From Saccharibacillus soli (GTDB lineage: Bacteria; Bacillota; Bacilli; Paenibacillales; Paenibacillaceae): a stretch of 64,000 bases of DNA. Shown here piece after piece: positions 27,783 to 37,541 of the stretch. Positions within the stretch are counted from its first letter, which is position 1; the number at the start of each line of letters is the position of its first letter. The stretch covers positions 620,001 through 684,000 of the forward strand of contig NIOB01000001.1 of NCBI GenBank assembly GCA_002189105.1. The letters are read 5' to 3'. The notes below the pieces were generated by a model. It was not told the DNA's origin and did not search any database. It saw nothing but the letters and a program-made list of their open reading frames with translations. The translations under genes and the position numbers were made by a program.

Positions 27783-27877
27783 ACATAACGTTAGTTAAAC
27801 GGCTTGCCCTGCGTTTTACAAAACGCTGCATGAAAAAAGACTCGCACAAGCCCGAAAATGTTAAGGAGCGTGCCTGA

Positions 27878-28351
27878 ATGTTTAAAATAAGCGAAATTAA
27901 AGAATTGATCGAACTGTTGGACCGTACATCGGTTCAGGAACTGGAATTGGAGGAAGAAGGCGCACGCGTCGTCATCCGCAAGGGTGGACGTATCGAAGCG
28001 TCGTTGATGCAGGCTCCTGTTCTGATGCAGCAGCCGCAGGTTCAGGCAGCGCCTGCAGCCCAGACAGCAGCGGCATTCGTGCCTGCCCAAGCCAGTGCAC
28101 CGGACGAATCTTTACATAAAATCGTATCTCCGATGGTCGGAACGTTCTACTCTTCGCCATCACCAGATGCCGATGTTTATGTAACCGCGGGCAGCCGCGT
28201 TAACGAGAAATCCGTGGTCTGCATCATCGAAGCCATGAAGCTGATGAACGAGCTGTTGGCTGAAGTGAAAGGCGAAATCGTCGAAGTGCTGGTCGAAAAC
28301 GGTCAATTGGTCGAATACGGACAGCCGCTGTTCCTGGTTAGAGCGGAATGA
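27878..28351 (+). CDS. accB: Biotin carboxyl carrier protein of acetyl-CoA carboxylase
   Basis: A 157-residue BCCP. The N-terminal helix region (1-45) is followed by an Ala/Gln/Pro-rich linker (45-80) and the biotinyl domain, with biotin acceptor Lys121 in EAMKLMNE. It carries CO2 from AccC to the carboxyltransferase in fatty acid synthesis. The ATG follows TTAAGGAGCGTGCCTGA. The accC start region overlaps or follows directly. Confidence 0.97.
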   Translation: MFKISEIKELIELLDRTSVQELELEEEGARVVIRKGGRIEASLMQAPVLMQQPQVQAAPAAQTAAAFVPAQASAPDESLHKIVSPMVGTFYSSPSPDADVYVTAGSRVNEKSVVCIIEAMKLMNELLAEVKGEIVEVLVENGQLVEYGQPLFLVRAE

Positions 28352-28383
28352 GTCGGTTGGCAGCGGAAGGAGGACGTATCGAT

Positions 28384-29736
28384 TTGGAACTGACAAAATT
28401 CAATAAAATTCTGATCGCCAACCGCGGCGAAATCGCTGTGCGGATTATTCGCGCGTGCCGGGAGCTGGGAATCTCGACCGTTGCGGTCTATTCCGAAGCG
28501 GATCGGGACTCGCTGCATGTCCGTCTGGCTGACGAAGCCTACTGCATCGGACCTACGGCTTCCAAGGATAGCTATCTGAATTTCACCAACCTCATGAGCG
28601 TGGCTACGCTGACAGAATGTGATGCTGTGCATCCGGGTTATGGCTTCCTCGCGGAAAATGCGGATTTCGCAGAGATCTGCGAATCGTGCAATATTACCTT
28701 CATCGGTCCATCGCCAGAAGCCATCACCAAGATGGGGGATAAGGCAGTCGCCAAGTCCACCATGCAGAATGCCGGCGTTCCGGTTATTCCTGGTTCAGAT
28801 GGTCTGGTTGAAGATCTGGAGCAGGCCGTGGAGCTGGCACGTGGTATCGGTTATCCGGTTATCATCAAAGCTACAGCAGGCGGCGGTGGTAAAGGGATTC
28901 GCCTGGCGGAAGACGAAGATACACTGCGTCAGCAGATCGTGGCTGCCCAGCAGGAAGCGGAGAAAGCGTTCGGCAACGCCGGCGTTTATCTGGAGAAATT
29001 TTTGACCGGTATGAAGCACGTGGAGATTCAGATCATCGCCGATAAACACGGCAACGCTGTGCATCTGGGCGAACGGGACTGCTCCGTGCAGCGCCGCCGC
29101 CAGAAGCTGGTGGAAGAAGCGCCATGCTCGATGATCTCCGAAGAGGTTCGGGAAGCAATGGGACAGGCAGCGGTACGTGCTGCGCACGCCGTTAACTATT
29201 CGGGAGCCGGCACGCTTGAATTCCTGCTCGGACCGGATGGTAACTTCTACTTCATGGAGATGAACACCCGGATTCAGGTCGAACATCCCGTTACCGAGAT
29301 GGTCACAGGAGTAGACTTGATTCAGGAAATGATTGCAGTTGCCGAAGGCAACCCGCTTTCCTTTACCCAGGAAGACGTGAAGATCAATGGCTGGTCGATC
29401 GAATGTCGGATTAATGCCGAAGATCCGGATCGCAATTTCATGCCGGCACCGGGCAAGATTGGTTTCTACCTGCCTCCAGGCGGGCCAGGCGTACGGGTGG
29501 ACAGCGCCGCTTATCAGGGCTACAGCATCCCTCCATTCTACGATTCCATGATTGCCAAGCTGATTGTCTGGGCGCCAACCCGGAATGAAGCCATCGCCAA
29601 GATGAAACGTGCACTGGCCGAATTTGCGGTGGAAGGGATTCCAACGACCATTCCGTTCCATCAGCGTCTGCTGAACCACGAGACGTTCGTGCGCGGCGAT
29701 TTTGACATCAAATTCCTTGAGGAAAATGAAGTCTAA
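28384..29736 (+). CDS. accC: Biotin carboxylase subunit of acetyl-CoA carboxylase
   Basis: A 450-residue ATP-grasp enzyme that carboxylates biotin on Acc[15 protein letters not shown] at the N terminus, the glycine-rich [12 protein letters not shown], and [16 protein letters not shown] with the catalytic region are all present. The TTG start is chosen because AAGGAGG ends 10 bp before it and gives the usual length; an ATG at 28348 overlapping the accB stop (ATGA) is an alternative adding 12 residues. Confidence 0.96.
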   Translation: MELTKFNKILIANRGEIAVRIIRACRELGISTVAVYSEADRDSLHVRLADEAYCIGPTASKDSYLNFTNLMSVATLTECDAVHPGYGFLAENADFAEICESCNITFIGPSPEAITKMGDKAVAKSTMQNAGVPVIPGSDGLVEDLEQAVELARGIGYPVIIKATAGGGGKGIRLAEDEDTLRQQIVAAQQEAEKAFGNAGVYLEKFLTGMKHVEIQIIADKHGNAVHLGERDCSVQRRRQKLVEEAPCSMISEEVREAMGQAAVRAAHAVNYSGAGTLEFLLGPDGNFYFMEMNTRIQVEHPVTEMVTGVDLIQEMIAVAEGNPLSFTQEDVKINGWSIECRINAEDPDRNFMPAPGKIGFYLPPGGPGVRVDSAAYQGYSIPPFYDSMIAKLIVWAPTRNEAIAKMKRALAEFAVEGIPTTIPFHQRLLNHETFVRGDFDIKFLEENEV

Positions 29737-29751
29737 ACGTGACGTTGCCGT

Positions 29752-29780
29752 TTGTCACATTCGGCGGCAAATGATATATT
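29752..29780 (+). promoter_or_regulatory. Sigma-A promoter of the asp23-amaP genes
   Basis: TTGTCA, a 17-bp spacer and TATATT lie in the short gap after accC. Confidence 0.65.
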
Positions 29781-29817
29781 AAGGAATAAATAATCCATAA
29801 GGTGGATGGTATCGATT

Positions 29818-30237
29818 ATGAGCAGCTTACCTACAGAATTTGAACGAACGGAGATCGGCGAGATTCAGATTGCGCCTGAAGTGATCGAGGTGATCGCAGG
29901 CCTGGCTACAATCGAAGTCGAAGGCATCGCAGGCATGAGCGGCGGTTTTGCTGGCGGAATCGCCGAGCTGCTCGGACGCAAAAATCTGTCCAAGGGCGTA
30001 AAGGTCGAAGTTGGCCAGCGCGAAGCGGCGGTAGACGTGTCCGTCATCGTGGAGTATGGTTCCCGTTTGCCCGAAGTGGCAGGCGCGGTACAACGCAACG
30101 TCAAACGTTCGATCGAGATGATGACTGGATTATCGGTTATCGAAGTTAATGTGCATGTGCATGACGTACAGTTCAGAGCCAAGACGACCGAGAGTCGTTC
30201 CGAGGAGCTGGAACTGGGTACGCCCCGGGTGAAATAA
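29818..30237 (+). CDS. Asp23/Gls24 family envelope stress protein (YqhY-like)
   Basis: A 139-residue Asp23-family protein. It has the family pattern IGEIQIAPEVIEVIAGLATIEVEGIAGM, the Gly-rich centre, and VDVSVIVEYG...VNVHVHDVQF. Such proteins sit at the membrane through AmaP and are tied to envelope stress; the copy after accBC (yqhY in Bacillus) is also linked to control of acetyl-CoA carboxylase. The ATG at 29818 is preferred because AAGGTGG lies 12 bp upstream; an ATG at 29806 directly abuts it. Confidence 0.9.
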   Translation: MSSLPTEFERTEIGEIQIAPEVIEVIAGLATIEVEGIAGMSGGFAGGIAELLGRKNLSKGVKVEVGQREAAVDVSVIVEYGSRLPEVAGAVQRNVKRSIEMMTGLSVIEVNVHVHDVQFRAKTTESRSEELELGTPRVK

Positions 30238-30249
30238 CGTTTCTTGACT

Positions 30250-30276
30250 AACCCCCGACCCGCAAAGTCGGGGTTT
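30250..30276 (+). terminator. Weak hairpin after the Asp23 gene
   Basis: CCCCGAC pairs with GTCGGGG, followed only by TTT. It probably attenuates transcription into amaP. Confidence 0.5.
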
Positions 30277-30305
30277 ACTACCGTTTGGAGGGGGCTTGGC
30301 TGTAA

Positions 30306-30845
30306 GTGGCAAAAATTGTAGACCGCCTGCTGTTGTTTGTATACAGCATTACGATTCTGATTCTGAGCATTTTCGCCATCCTCCTGCTCAGCCGTGCCAT
30401 TTCAATTCCGGTTGATTTTGTTATGGATGTACAGACGCTGTCGATTACGATCGCGGTGTTGGCTGTACTGATTCTGATTAGTCTGCGGATGCTCTATATC
30501 TCGCTTCGCCGCAGTCGCGGGCATTTGCAATCGATCGACCAGCGCACCGACCTCGGGGGCATCCAGATTTCGGTGGAAACCATCGAAAGTCTCTGTCTCA
30601 AAGCGGCTTCCCGCGTGCGGGGAGTTAAAGATCCGCAGACGCGAATTCGCATGACGGAACCCGGATTGGACGTGCAAATCCGTACCATTGTGGATGGCGA
30701 ACACTCCATTCCTGCATTGACAGAAGAAGTTCAGCGCGGCATTAAGGAATTTGTCCAGGACATCACCGGGATTCCAGTAGCGTCAGTCTCTGTTTACGTG
30801 GCAGGCGTTGCCCACCATCAGGCATTTAAGAGCCGCGTGGAATAG
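30306..30845 (+). CDS. amaP: Alkaline shock response membrane anchor AmaP
   Basis: A 179-residue protein with two membrane helices (about 5-28 and 44-66) and a cytoplasmic Asp23-like domain (about 80-175; LGGIQISVETIESLCLKAASRVRGV, VASVSVYVAGV). AmaP anchors Asp23 proteins at the membrane. Start is GTG after GGAGGGGGCTTGGCTGTAA. It is followed 11 bp later by the DUF2273 gene. The trio forms one functional module. Confidence 0.9.
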   Translation: MAKIVDRLLLFVYSITILILSIFAILLLSRAISIPVDFVMDVQTLSITIAVLAVLILISLRMLYISLRRSRGHLQSIDQRTDLGGIQISVETIESLCLKAASRVRGVKDPQTRIRMTEPGLDVQIRTIVDGEHSIPALTEEVQRGIKEFVQDITGIPVASVSVYVAGVAHHQAFKSRVE

Positions 30846-30856
30846 GGGGAGCGGCG

Positions 30857-31090
30857 ATGAAATGGAGCGAAATCTGGGCCGTCTACGGAGGACGGGTGAG
30901 TTGGACCGCCTGCGGCTTGTTTTTTGGCCTGCTGTATCTGTTCGTCGGATTCTGGCATATGCTGGTTGTAGCGGTTCTTACGCTGCTGGGCTACTGGATC
31001 GGACGACGCAAGGATTTACAAGCTGCCCCGCTTCTTCCCTGGAAGGAGATCCGCGAACGGCTGATGCGCCGCTGGGGACCTTTCCGTTGA
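30857..31090 (+). CDS. DUF2273 small membrane protein
   Basis: A 77-residue protein with two membrane segments (about 12-32 and 33-48, YLFVGFWHMLVVAVLTLLGYWIG) and a basic tail. DUF2273 proteins usually accompany AmaP and Asp23, as here. The ATG follows GGGGGAGCGGCG. Confidence 0.88.
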   Translation: MKWSEIWAVYGGRVSWTACGLFFGLLYLFVGFWHMLVVAVLTLLGYWIGRRKDLQAAPLLPWKEIRERLMRRWGPFR

Positions 31091-31429
31091 GAAGAACGGG
31101 GATTGGATGGGGCCAGATCAGAATGGAAGCTGTGCAGGGTGCGCTGCGCCGGTTATAAGAGGCGTTTGGCGCATCATGATGAATAGTCAGCGAAGGCCTG
31201 TGAGACGTTTTTACGCCGGACATGAAGAATTGCTTGCGTCCGTCTTCTGTGCAAGACAGGCGGCGTTTCCTGCCGGAATGCGAGGGCGGAGCAGTCGATA
31301 ACGGCTGACTTCGACCCGTTTTTCGCGGAAACTCAAGCTTTCGGGTGCGGGAGAAGCGTTTCACAGGTTTTTGCTTGTTTAACGACAGCGTATGAGGTAA
31401 AAAAGAACAACAGCTTACGGGAGGGACCC
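31091..31429 (+). other. 339-bp gap between DUF2273 gene and nusB, no gene seen
   Basis: No convincing gene lies here. A 64-codon frame at 31107-31301 has no ribosome site and an atypical Arg/Cys-rich composition. A few short GC-rich inverted repeats occur (for example around 31240-31280), but no consensus promoter or known riboswitch. The end carries the nusB ribosome site. Confidence 0.6.
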
Positions 31430-31882
31430 ATGAAGAGAAGATTGGGAAGAGAACTTGCGGTACAAAGTTTGTACCAGATGGAAATGAACGAGGTAGCGGC
31501 ATTTGACGCCGTATCCATGCTGATTACAGAAGCCGGCGACGAAAACGAAGGCGAAGTCAAACTGGAAGACGCGGATCGTCTGGCCGAATATGTGCTGGGA
31601 CTGGTCAACGGCGTGTGGACAAACAAGACGGCCATCGATGACCTGCTGGGCGTCTACCTGAAAGGCTGGCAGATCAGCCGCCTATCGCGCGTCGATCGTC
31701 AGATCCTCCGCCTGGCCGCTTACGAGATGATCTTCGCGGAAGACGTACCGGCTAAGGTTGCTGTCAACGAAGCGATCGAACTCTCGAAGCACTTCGGCAC
31801 CGATGAGTCCGGTAAATTCGTCAACGGTGTACTGGGTAAAATGATCCAGGACGTTGAAGAACTCAAGAAGAAGTTGAAGTAA
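31430..31882 (+). CDS. nusB: Transcription antitermination factor NusB
   Basis: A 150-residue all-helical NusB, which with NusE binds boxA RNA in rRNA antitermination. MKRRLGRELAVQSLYQMEMN is the arginine-rich RNA-binding start, and the end KHFGTDESGKFVNGVLGKM is typical. The ATG follows ACGGGAGGGACCC. Confidence 0.96.
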   Translation: MKRRLGRELAVQSLYQMEMNEVAAFDAVSMLITEAGDENEGEVKLEDADRLAEYVLGLVNGVWTNKTAIDDLLGVYLKGWQISRLSRVDRQILRLAAYEMIFAEDVPAKVAVNEAIELSKHFGTDESGKFVNGVLGKMIQDVEELKKKLK

Positions 31883-31932
31883 ATTTAGCTCGACCCCGCA
31901 CTATGTAGACCCATTAAAGGAGAGATCAAATC

Positions 31933-32793
31933 ATGACGACAGCCCAAATCATCAGCGGAAAACAAGTATCGGACGAAATTCGCCAGAACCTGAAAACAGA
32001 AGTTGAAGCCCTTGCCAAGCAAGGATGCGTACCCGGACTTGCCGTCGTGCTTGTCGGGGAAGATCCGGCCTCCCAGGTCTATGTGCGCAACAAAGCCAAA
32101 GCCTGTGAAGATCTGGGCTATTATTCAGAAGTTCACCGTCTGGAAGCCGACACCACACAGGAGAATCTGCTGGCGCTGGTGAATCAGCTGAACGAACAGG
32201 AGAACATCAACGGAATTCTGGTTCAGCTTCCACTGCCAAGCCAGATCGAAGAAAAAGCGATTATTAATGCGATCTCGCCAGAGAAAGACGTAGATGGATT
32301 CCATCCGGTCAACGTGGGCAACCTGGTGATTGGCGATGATAGTCTGCTGCCTTGCACACCGGCTGGTGTTATTGAACTGATTAAGCATACCGGCATTGAG
32401 ATGTCCGGCAAGCACGCTGTAGTGATTGGCCGAAGCAATATCGTCGGCAAACCGGTCTCGCTGCTGCTTCAACGTGAGAACGCTACTGTTACGATGTGCC
32501 ACTCTCGTACGGCAAACATGAAGGAATTGACCCGCCAGGCGGATATTCTGGTTGTGGCTGTAGGCCGCGCCAACTTCGTGGATGCTTCGTATATCAAGCC
32601 AGGAGCGGTCGTCATCGACGTCGGCATTAATCGTCTGGAGAGCGGCAAGCTGGCAGGCGATGTGGACTTCGAGTCGGCAAGCTCCGTATCCGGTCCGATT
32701 ACTCCGGTTCCGGGCGGTGTAGGCCCAATGACCATTACCATGCTGATGAAAAATACACTCGTTGCCGCCAAGCGCGCGCACGGTCTCTCCTAA
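31933..32793 (+). CDS. folD: Methylenetetrahydrofolate dehydrogenase/cyclohydrolase
   Basis: A 286-residue bifunctional enzyme interconverting 5,10-methylene-THF, 5,10-methenyl-THF and 10-formyl-THF. [19 protein letters not shown] holds the catalytic Tyr/Lys, GILVQLPLP is the folate site, and [13 protein letters not shown] with [10 protein letters not shown] complete the NADP domain. The ATG follows AAAGGAGAGATCAAATC. The gene leads directly into xseA. Confidence 0.97.
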   Translation: MTTAQIISGKQVSDEIRQNLKTEVEALAKQGCVPGLAVVLVGEDPASQVYVRNKAKACEDLGYYSEVHRLEADTTQENLLALVNQLNEQENINGILVQLPLPSQIEEKAIINAISPEKDVDGFHPVNVGNLVIGDDSLLPCTPAGVIELIKHTGIEMSGKHAVVIGRSNIVGKPVSLLLQRENATVTMCHSRTANMKELTRQADILVVAVGRANFVDASYIKPGAVVIDVGINRLESGKLAGDVDFESASSVSGPITPVPGGVGPMTITMLMKNTLVAAKRAHGLS

Positions 32794-32808
32794 GCGGAGG
32801 ACTTGGCG

Positions 32809-34170
32809 ATGGAGCAGCGCATACTGTCGATCCAGGAGCTGAACCGGTATATCCGCCAAAAGTTTGAAGCGGACCCGCTGCTGCCGGAAGTGTGGGTGCG
32901 CGGCGAGATCTCAAACTTTACGCATCATTCCAGCGGCCACATGTATTTTACACTCAAGGATGCCGGCAGCCGCGTGCGAGCGATTATGTTCGCCGCGCAC
33001 AATAAACGACTGCCGTTTATTCCGAGAGAGGGCACGCGAGTGATTGCGCAGGGCAGCGTCTCGGTATTTGAACGCGATGGGCAATATCAGCTGTATGTTA
33101 CCCAGATGCAGCCGGATGGTGTTGGCAGCTTATACCTGGCTTATGAACAGCTCAAGAAGAAGCTGGAGACCGAAGGATTGTTCGATGAAGCAGGCAAGAG
33201 GAAGATTCCGACAATGCCCCGGGCGATCGGTGTGATTACTTCCCCGACCGGCGCGGCTGTTCGGGATATTCTAACAACGCTCGGGCGGCGGTTCCCGGGG
33301 ATTCCGGTCATGCTGTATCCCGCTCTGGTTCAGGGCAAGGAAGCCGCCGCGTCGATCGTGCGCGGGATTCGCATCTTGAACCGGCTTGGTGAAGCCGACG
33401 TGCTGATCGTAGGGCGAGGTGGCGGCTCGCTGGAAGAACTGTGGGCCTTTAACGAGGAGATCGTGGCTCGCGCGATCTACGATTCGGCGATTCCCGTGAT
33501 CTCGGCCGTCGGCCACGAGACCGACTTCACCATCGCCGATTTCGCCGCCGATCTCCGGGCGGCGACGCCTACCGCCGCCGCGGAGCTGGCGGTGCCGGAC
33601 CGGCGCGAACTGCAGCAGCGCGTATCGCAGCTGGAGCAGCGCCTGCGCGGCGCCCTGCTGCGCCGCGCCGCGCAGGAGCGCGACCGGCTCGCGCGCCTTC
33701 AGCGCTCGCCTGTGCTGCGCCAGCCGGAGCGCGCGCTTCAATCGCACGCGCAGCGGCTCGACGGGCTGACGCGCCGCCTGACGGCGCGTACCGAGGCCCG
33801 CCTCGCCGCAGGGCGGGACAAGCACGCGCGCCTGCACGGCAGGCTCTCGCGCTTCTACCCCGGTGCGCAGCTGCAATTGGCTGCGCGGCATCTGGGTACG
33901 CTGGACGGACGCCTGTCCAGCGCCATGAGCGCCGCCGTCCGGGATCGGCGGCAGCGGCTTCAGAGCAGCCTGCGGCAGCTGGATGCGCTCAGTCCGCTCA
34001 AGGTCATGGCACGCGGTTACAGCCTCGTCTATGACGAAGCCGAGCAGAAGTTAATCAAATCCGCGCGTGAGGTGCGCGAAGGCGACCGAATCGTGGTCCG
34101 AGTCAACGATGGAAACCTGGACTGCCGGGTCATCCAAACGACAGAGGAGGGCAATCGAAGTGGAGAATAA
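32809..34170 (+). CDS. xseA: Exodeoxyribonuclease VII large subunit
   Basis: A 453-residue single-strand exonuclease subunit. The N-terminal OB fold (about 1-105; EVWVRGEISNFTHHSSGHMYFTLKD) is followed by the catalytic domain (about 125-315; GVITSPTGAAVRDI, GRGGGSLEELWAFNEE, SAVGHETDFTIADFAAD) and a long coiled coil (about 265-420). The coiled-coil part (33541-33960) is extremely rich in GC and in Arg, Ala, Leu and Gln, well above its neighbours. The ATG lies 8 bp after GCGGAGG; TTG at 32803 is too near. The gene overlaps xseB by 11 bp. Confidence 0.95.
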   Translation: MEQRILSIQELNRYIRQKFEADPLLPEVWVRGEISNFTHHSSGHMYFTLKDAGSRVRAIMFAAHNKRLPFIPREGTRVIAQGSVSVFERDGQYQLYVTQMQPDGVGSLYLAYEQLKKKLETEGLFDEAGKRKIPTMPRAIGVITSPTGAAVRDILTTLGRRFPGIPVMLYPALVQGKEAAASIVRGIRILNRLGEADVLIVGRGGGSLEELWAFNEEIVARAIYDSAIPVISAVGHETDFTIADFAADLRAATPTAAAELAVPDRRELQQRVSQLEQRLRGALLRRAAQERDRLARLQRSPVLRQPERALQSHAQRLDGLTRRLTARTEARLAAGRDKHARLHGRLSRFYPGAQLQLAARHLGTLDGRLSSAMSAAVRDRRQRLQSSLRQLDALSPLKVMARGYSLVYDEAEQKLIKSAREVREGDRIVVRVNDGNLDCRVIQTTEEGNRSGE

Positions 34171-34444
34171 CAACGGAGCGCCGTCCCAGGAACCAAGCGG
34201 CGGCAGCGAACTGAACTTCGAGCAGGCGATGGATCGGCTTGAAGCCATCGTCGCGGAGCTTGAGCGTGGAGATGTACCGCTCGAGAAATCCATCGATCTG
34301 TTCCAGCAGGGGATGCGTCTATCGCAGCTCTGCGGTCAGAAGCTGGAGCAGGTCGAACGCAAAATTGAGACCATCGTCGAAGAAGACGGCCAACTGCGCC
34401 GCCGCAACTTCGCATCCGAAGCGGAAGGCGGGGACAACTTTTGA
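34160..34444 (+). CDS. xseB: Exodeoxyribonuclease VII small subunit
   Basis: A 94-residue helical partner of XseA. LNFEQAMDRLEAIVAELERGDVPLEKSIDLFQQGM is the family core. The GTG start follows AGAGGAGGGCAATCGAA inside the end of xseA. Its stop overlaps the next gene. Confidence 0.95.
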   Translation: MENNNGAPSQEPSGGSELNFEQAMDRLEAIVAELERGDVPLEKSIDLFQQGMRLSQLCGQKLEQVERKIETIVEEDGQLRRRNFASEAEGGDNF

Positions 34445-35346
34445 ATAATGGGTTTGCACTTAAACCGTATATGACTGAAGTAGCGTCTGATCTGGAGACT
34501 TATTTCGCGGAAGCCTTTCCTGCGGAATGGGATATGCCGGCAGCGCTGCTGGAATCCATGAGATATTCGCTGGACGCTGGCGGCAAACGCCTGCGTCCTC
34601 TGCTTGTCGTGGCCGCCTGCGAGAGTCTGGGCGGCAGCCGGCAGGCTGCCATTCGGGTGGCGGCGGCTGTGGAGATGGTTCACACGTATTCCTTGGTTCA
34701 CGATGACCTGCCGGCCATGGACAATGATGATCTGCGCCGAGGCAAGCCGACCAACCATAAGGTTTTTGGTGAAGCAATGGCCATTTTGGCGGGTGACGGT
34801 TTGCTGACTCACGCCTTTTATGTGATTGGCACGCTGACCCGGGATGGTCTGCTGAATGCGGAGGCGGCTGTAGCGATCATCACGGATCTGGCTGAATATG
34901 CAGGCCCCCGGGGGATGGTTGGGGGACAGGTTGCCGATATGGAAGGCGAGCAGGGCATTACCGACCTTGCCCGTCTGGAATATATTCATCTGCACAAGAC
35001 CAGCGATCTGATTATGTTCTCCCTGCTGGCTGGAGGCCGTACGGCTGGAGCGACAGCGGAGCAATTAGAGGCGCTGCGAACGTTTGGCCGCGGCATTGGA
35101 CTTGCGTTCCAGATTCAGGATGATATTCTGGATTTGATTGGCGACGAGAGCAAGCTGGGCAAAAAGACACAGAGCGACGTCAAAATGGAGAAAGTCACGT
35201 ACCCGTATTTCCTGGGGATCGAAGGATCGCGTGAAGAGGTGAAACGACTGAGCGAAGAAGCCAAATCGGCGGTTGCCGGTGCGGGTTTACAGTCGGTCGA
35301 TCGACTGCTTGCCATCGCGGATTATCTGGTGGAACGCGACCGTTAG
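34441..35346 (+). CDS. ispA: Polyprenyl synthetase (farnesyl diphosphate synthase)
   Basis: A 301-residue trans-prenyltransferase that condenses isopentenyl diphosphate into farnesyl diphosphate. First Asp-rich motif DDLPAMDNDD, second DDILD, plus GGKRLRP near residue 57 and GQVADME. The TTG start overlaps the xseB stop (TTTTGA). Together with dxs it supplies isoprenoid precursors. Confidence 0.95.
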   Translation: MNNGFALKPYMTEVASDLETYFAEAFPAEWDMPAALLESMRYSLDAGGKRLRPLLVVAACESLGGSRQAAIRVAAAVEMVHTYSLVHDDLPAMDNDDLRRGKPTNHKVFGEAMAILAGDGLLTHAFYVIGTLTRDGLLNAEAAVAIITDLAEYAGPRGMVGGQVADMEGEQGITDLARLEYIHLHKTSDLIMFSLLAGGRTAGATAEQLEALRTFGRGIGLAFQIQDDILDLIGDESKLGKKTQSDVKMEKVTYPYFLGIEGSREEVKRLSEEAKSAVAGAGLQSVDRLLAIADYLVERDR

Positions 35347-35447
35347 AAAAGGGCGAATCTGCACGTTCCGGTTTCGGCGCTCGCTTGCTTGGGTATTGAA
35401 CAACAGAGAAATGGCAGGTGTCATCGGCACAAAGTTGAAGATCAAAA

Positions 35448-35477
35448 TTGGCTTTGTTTCCCGAAAAACGATATAAT
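35448..35477 (+). promoter_or_regulatory. Candidate sigma-A promoter of dxs
   Basis: TTGGCT, an 18-bp spacer and TATAAT lie 118 bp upstream of the dxs start. Confidence 0.6.
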
Positions 35478-35594
35478 ACCGGTACTAAACGACGCGGCGA
35501 TGGAACGCTGCATATTCGACGAGAGCGACCCGGGCGTAAGTCTACATACATGCGCCCTACATTCAGGAAAACAAAGGAAAGCGGGGAATGACAT

Positions 35595-37499
35595 ATGCTG
35601 CTTCCACAAATCAATCAACCCGGCGATCTGAAAAAACTGCCGACCGACCAGCTCGAACCGTTGGCCCAGGAGATTCGCCAGTTTTTGATCGAGAAGCTGT
35701 CGGCGACAGGTGGACATCTGGCATCTAATCTGGGTGTCGTGGAACTTACATTGGCACTGCATTACTGCTACAACAGTCCCAAGGACAAATTTATTTTTGA
35801 CGTAGGTCATCAAGCCTATGTGCATAAGATTCTGACAGGCAGACAGGACAAATTCGACACCCTGCGCAAATACAAAGGGTTGTGCGGATTTGTAAAACGT
35901 GCCGAGAGTGAACATGACGTCTGGGAAGCAGGCCACAGCAGCACTTCGCTGTCCGCAGCGATGGGTATGGCATTGGCACGCGACCTCAAGGGCGAAGACA
36001 ATAAAGTCGTGGCTGTAATTGGTGATGGAGCGCTTACAGGCGGTATGGCGTTTGAGGCACTCAATCATATCGGGCACGAAAAGAAAAATCTGCTGGTTGT
36101 GCTGAATGACAATGAGATGTCGATCGCTCCGAACGTAGGGGCCATGCACAATTACCTGAGTCGTGTACGTGCGGACAAGCATTATCTGCGGGCGAAGGAC
36201 GACGTTGAATCGCTCATCAAAAAGATTCCGGCGATTGGCGGCAAATTGGCACGTACAGCAGAGAAAATGAAAGACAGTCTGAAATATATGATGGTTCCGG
36301 GTGTCCTTTTTGAAGAGTTGGGCCTCACGTATATGGGTCCGATTGATGGACATGATCTGCCCAAGCTGCTTGAGACGTTCCGTCAGTCGGACAACATCGA
36401 AGGTCCGGTGCTGGTGCATGTAGTCACAACCAAAGGCAAAGGCTATAAGCCGGCAGAAGCCGATTCGCACAAATGGCATGGTATCTCGCCTTACAAGATC
36501 GAATCAGGCAAGACGCTCAAGTCTGCGGGCAATCCGATGTATACCGAAGTATTTGGCAAAACATTGATTGAACTGGCTGAACAGGATGAGCGCATCGTAG
36601 CAGTGACTCCAGCAATGCCGGGTGGTTCGGGTCTGATGGAATTCGCTTCCCGTTTCCCGAAACGCATGATTGATGTAGGCATTGCCGAGCAGCACGCGGC
36701 GACTCTGTGTGCGGCGATGGCACTGGAAGGGATGAAGCCCGTATTTGCGGTTTACTCTACTTTTATGCAGAGAGCCTATGACCAGATCGTACATGATATT
36801 TGCCGGCATAATGCCAATGTCATGTTTGCCATCGATCGTGCGGGATTTGTCGGCGCGGATGGAGAGACTCACCAGGGCGTCTATGATATTGCGTTCCTGC
36901 GCCACATTCCGAACATGGTGCTGATGATGCCCAAGGACGAGAACGAACTGCGTCATATGATGAAGACTGCACTCGACTACGACCAAGGCCCAATTGGATT
37001 CCGCTACCCACGCGTCAATGCGCTGGGTGTTGCGCTGGACCCTGTGCTGCGGGCGATTCCAATCGGTAGTTGGGAAACGGTGCGCGAAGGCGACAGCTGC
37101 GCTATTCTGGCCGTTGGCCCGATGGTACAGACCGCTCTGGCAGCGGCCGATCTGCTCAAGTCTTCGGGTATTCAAGCCAGCGTAGTCAACGCTCGTTTCC
37201 TGAAGCCGCTGGATGAGAAGATGCTGACGGAACTGGCTGATCGGGGCACCAAGCTGCTGGTGATGGAAGAAGCTTCGCAGGCTGGTGGGCTGGGCGGAGC
37301 CGTGCTGGAATTTTACGCTTCCAAAGGAATCACTCATGCCGAAGTCCGAATCTTGGGTGTGCCGGACTGCTTCATCGAACACGGCAGCATCAAGGAGCAA
37401 CAGCAGGAAGCGGGCTTAACGGCTGAACACGCGGCAAATCTGGTGCGCGAGATCGTGACCGGAAGCCGCTTGGAGCTAAAGACGGGGCTGCCTTCCTAG
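35595..37499 (+). CDS. dxs: 1-Deoxy-D-xylulose-5-phosphate synthase
   Basis: A 634-residue thiamine-diphosphate enzyme that joins pyruvate and glyceraldehyde 3-phosphate in the first step of the MEP isoprenoid pathway. [13 protein letters not shown], the ThDP motif [18 protein letters not shown]...[24 protein letters not shown] and the C-terminal transketolase domain are intact. The ATG follows GGGGAATGACAT. Confidence 0.97.
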   Translation: MLLPQINQPGDLKKLPTDQLEPLAQEIRQFLIEKLSATGGHLASNLGVVELTLALHYCYNSPKDKFIFDVGHQAYVHKILTGRQDKFDTLRKYKGLCGFVKRAESEHDVWEAGHSSTSLSAAMGMALARDLKGEDNKVVAVIGDGALTGGMAFEALNHIGHEKKNLLVVLNDNEMSIAPNVGAMHNYLSRVRADKHYLRAKDDVESLIKKIPAIGGKLARTAEKMKDSLKYMMVPGVLFEELGLTYMGPIDGHDLPKLLETFRQSDNIEGPVLVHVVTTKGKGYKPAEADSHKWHGISPYKIESGKTLKSAGNPMYTEVFGKTLIELAEQDERIVAVTPAMPGGSGLMEFASRFPKRMIDVGIAEQHAATLCAAMALEGMKPVFAVYSTFMQRAYDQIVHDICRHNANVMFAIDRAGFVGADGETHQGVYDIAFLRHIPNMVLMMPKDENELRHMMKTALDYDQGPIGFRYPRVNALGVALDPVLRAIPIGSWETVREGDSCAILAVGPMVQTALAAADLLKSSGIQASVVNARFLKPLDEKMLTELADRGTKLLVMEEASQAGGLGGAVLEFYASKGITHAEVRILGVPDCFIEHGSIKEQQQEAGLTAEHAANLVREIVTGSRLELKTGLPS

Positions 37500-37541
37500 A
37501 GAAGGCGCCTCCTGCATTTTATACAGAAAGCGAGCCTGATT

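Noticed and set aside
28348-28383. Upstream ATG for accC overlapping the accB stop
   Set aside because: The ATGA overlap is attractive, but AAGGAGG lies downstream of it and is placed for the TTG at 28384, which also gives the standard protein length.
31107-31301. 64-codon frame between the DUF2273 gene and nusB
   Set aside because: No ribosome site, unusual Arg/Cys-rich composition and no family resemblance.
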